Source: UBA9647 sp049522195
GTDB lineage: Bacteria > Bacteroidota > Ignavibacteria > UBA10030
NCBI GenBank assembly: GCA_049522195.1
Contig: JBEKOB010000133.1
Span: 1-7,011, forward strand
Length of the DNA: 7,011 nucleotides
Direction: 5' to 3'
Position 1 is the first letter of the stretch. Each line of letters starts with the position of its first letter. The translations under genes were made by a program, and so were the position numbers. The notes beneath the pieces are model-generated. The model made no database searches. It was not told the DNA's origin and was given only the letters and a program-made list of their open reading frames with translations. Shown in pieces: positions 6,912 to 7,011 of this stretch.

Positions 6912-7011
6912 ACACCTGGGATGGTGTCCGATGATTTAGTATCCTAGGTGCATGAAACAGACATCATATCGTCATTTGAGTCTCGGTGAAAGAGACACAT
7001 TGGCCCGTTTG
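6912..7011 (+). mobile_element. Left part of a probable IS30-family insertion sequence (truncated by window end)
   Basis: The element is inferred from the transposase start at 6952. The left boundary is uncertain: IS30-type elements usually have a short leader before the transposase, so the end is probably near 6905-6930. Small inverted motifs are present: ACACC (6912-6916) with GGTGT (6923-6927), and CACCT (6913-6917) with AGGTG (6946-6950). They could be part of the terminal repeat or a promoter/operator region. The right end lies outside the window. Confidence 0.5.
6952..7011 (+). CDS. IS30-family transposase, N-terminal fragment cut by the window end
   Basis: ATG 6952 opens a frame that stays open for 20 codons to the last base. 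It reads MKQTSYRHLSLGERDTLARL. The Y-x-H-L-[ST]-L-x-E-R-x-x-[LI]-x-x-L pattern is the characteristic opening of the helix-turn-helix DNA-binding domain (HTH_38) of IS30-family transposases, which recognises the element's ends. The catalytic DDE domain would lie beyond the window, so whether the gene is intact cannot be judged. No strong Shine-Dalgarno sequence precedes the start, and the nearest purine run (AGGTG, 6946-6950) is too close. An unrelated HTH protein with a similar N-terminus is the main alternative. Confidence 0.72.
   Translation, partial: MKQTSYRHLSLGERDTLARL

Overview
This 7 kb window looks like ordinary chromosome from a member of the Bacteroidota/Chlorobiota/Ignavibacteria (FCB) group. 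The clearest markers are a DUF4905-type protein and a DUF5686 outer-membrane protein with an N-terminal carboxypeptidase-regulatory-like domain. Both families are, to my knowledge, concentrated in that group. G+C is moderate, a little over half by eye. Two of the internal starts have clear Shine-Dalgarno sequences, which suits Ignavibacteria/Chlorobi-like lineages better than typical Bacteroidia. The species assignment is inference.

All recognisable genes lie on the + strand. Positions 56-4350 hold four closely packed genes: a DUF4905 protein, a YjbQ/UPF0047 protein overlapping it by 10 nt, a PhzF-family isomerase-like protein, and a large membrane-anchored iron-sulfur oxidoreductase. The last resembles the FadF/Emo (DUF224) ETF:menaquinone oxidoreductases. 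The unit ends at a convincing intrinsic terminator (4394-4420). The short gaps suggest one transcript. The four products do not form an obvious single pathway, and only the oxidoreductase has a reasonably predictable physiological role: passing electrons from a soluble donor such as ETF to membrane quinone. No etfAB or acyl-CoA dehydrogenase gene lies in the window.

After a 155-nt gap (4351-4505) a separate gene (4506-6824) encodes a 772-residue secreted/outer-membrane protein: signal peptide, carboxypeptidase-regulatory-like domain, then DUF5686 with a predicted beta-barrel C-terminus.

The last ~190 nt carry no complete gene. An A-rich degenerate repeat (about 6838-6887) is followed by the left part of a likely IS30-family insertion sequence. 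The first 20 codons of its transposase (6952-7011) run off the window. I saw no CRISPR array, rRNA, tRNA or recognisable riboswitch, and no convincing undescribed multi-gene system. The points most worth checking are the IS end and repeat, the FadF/Emo-like protein with its altered first cysteine-rich domain, and the uncharacterised DUF4905 gene at the head of the cluster.
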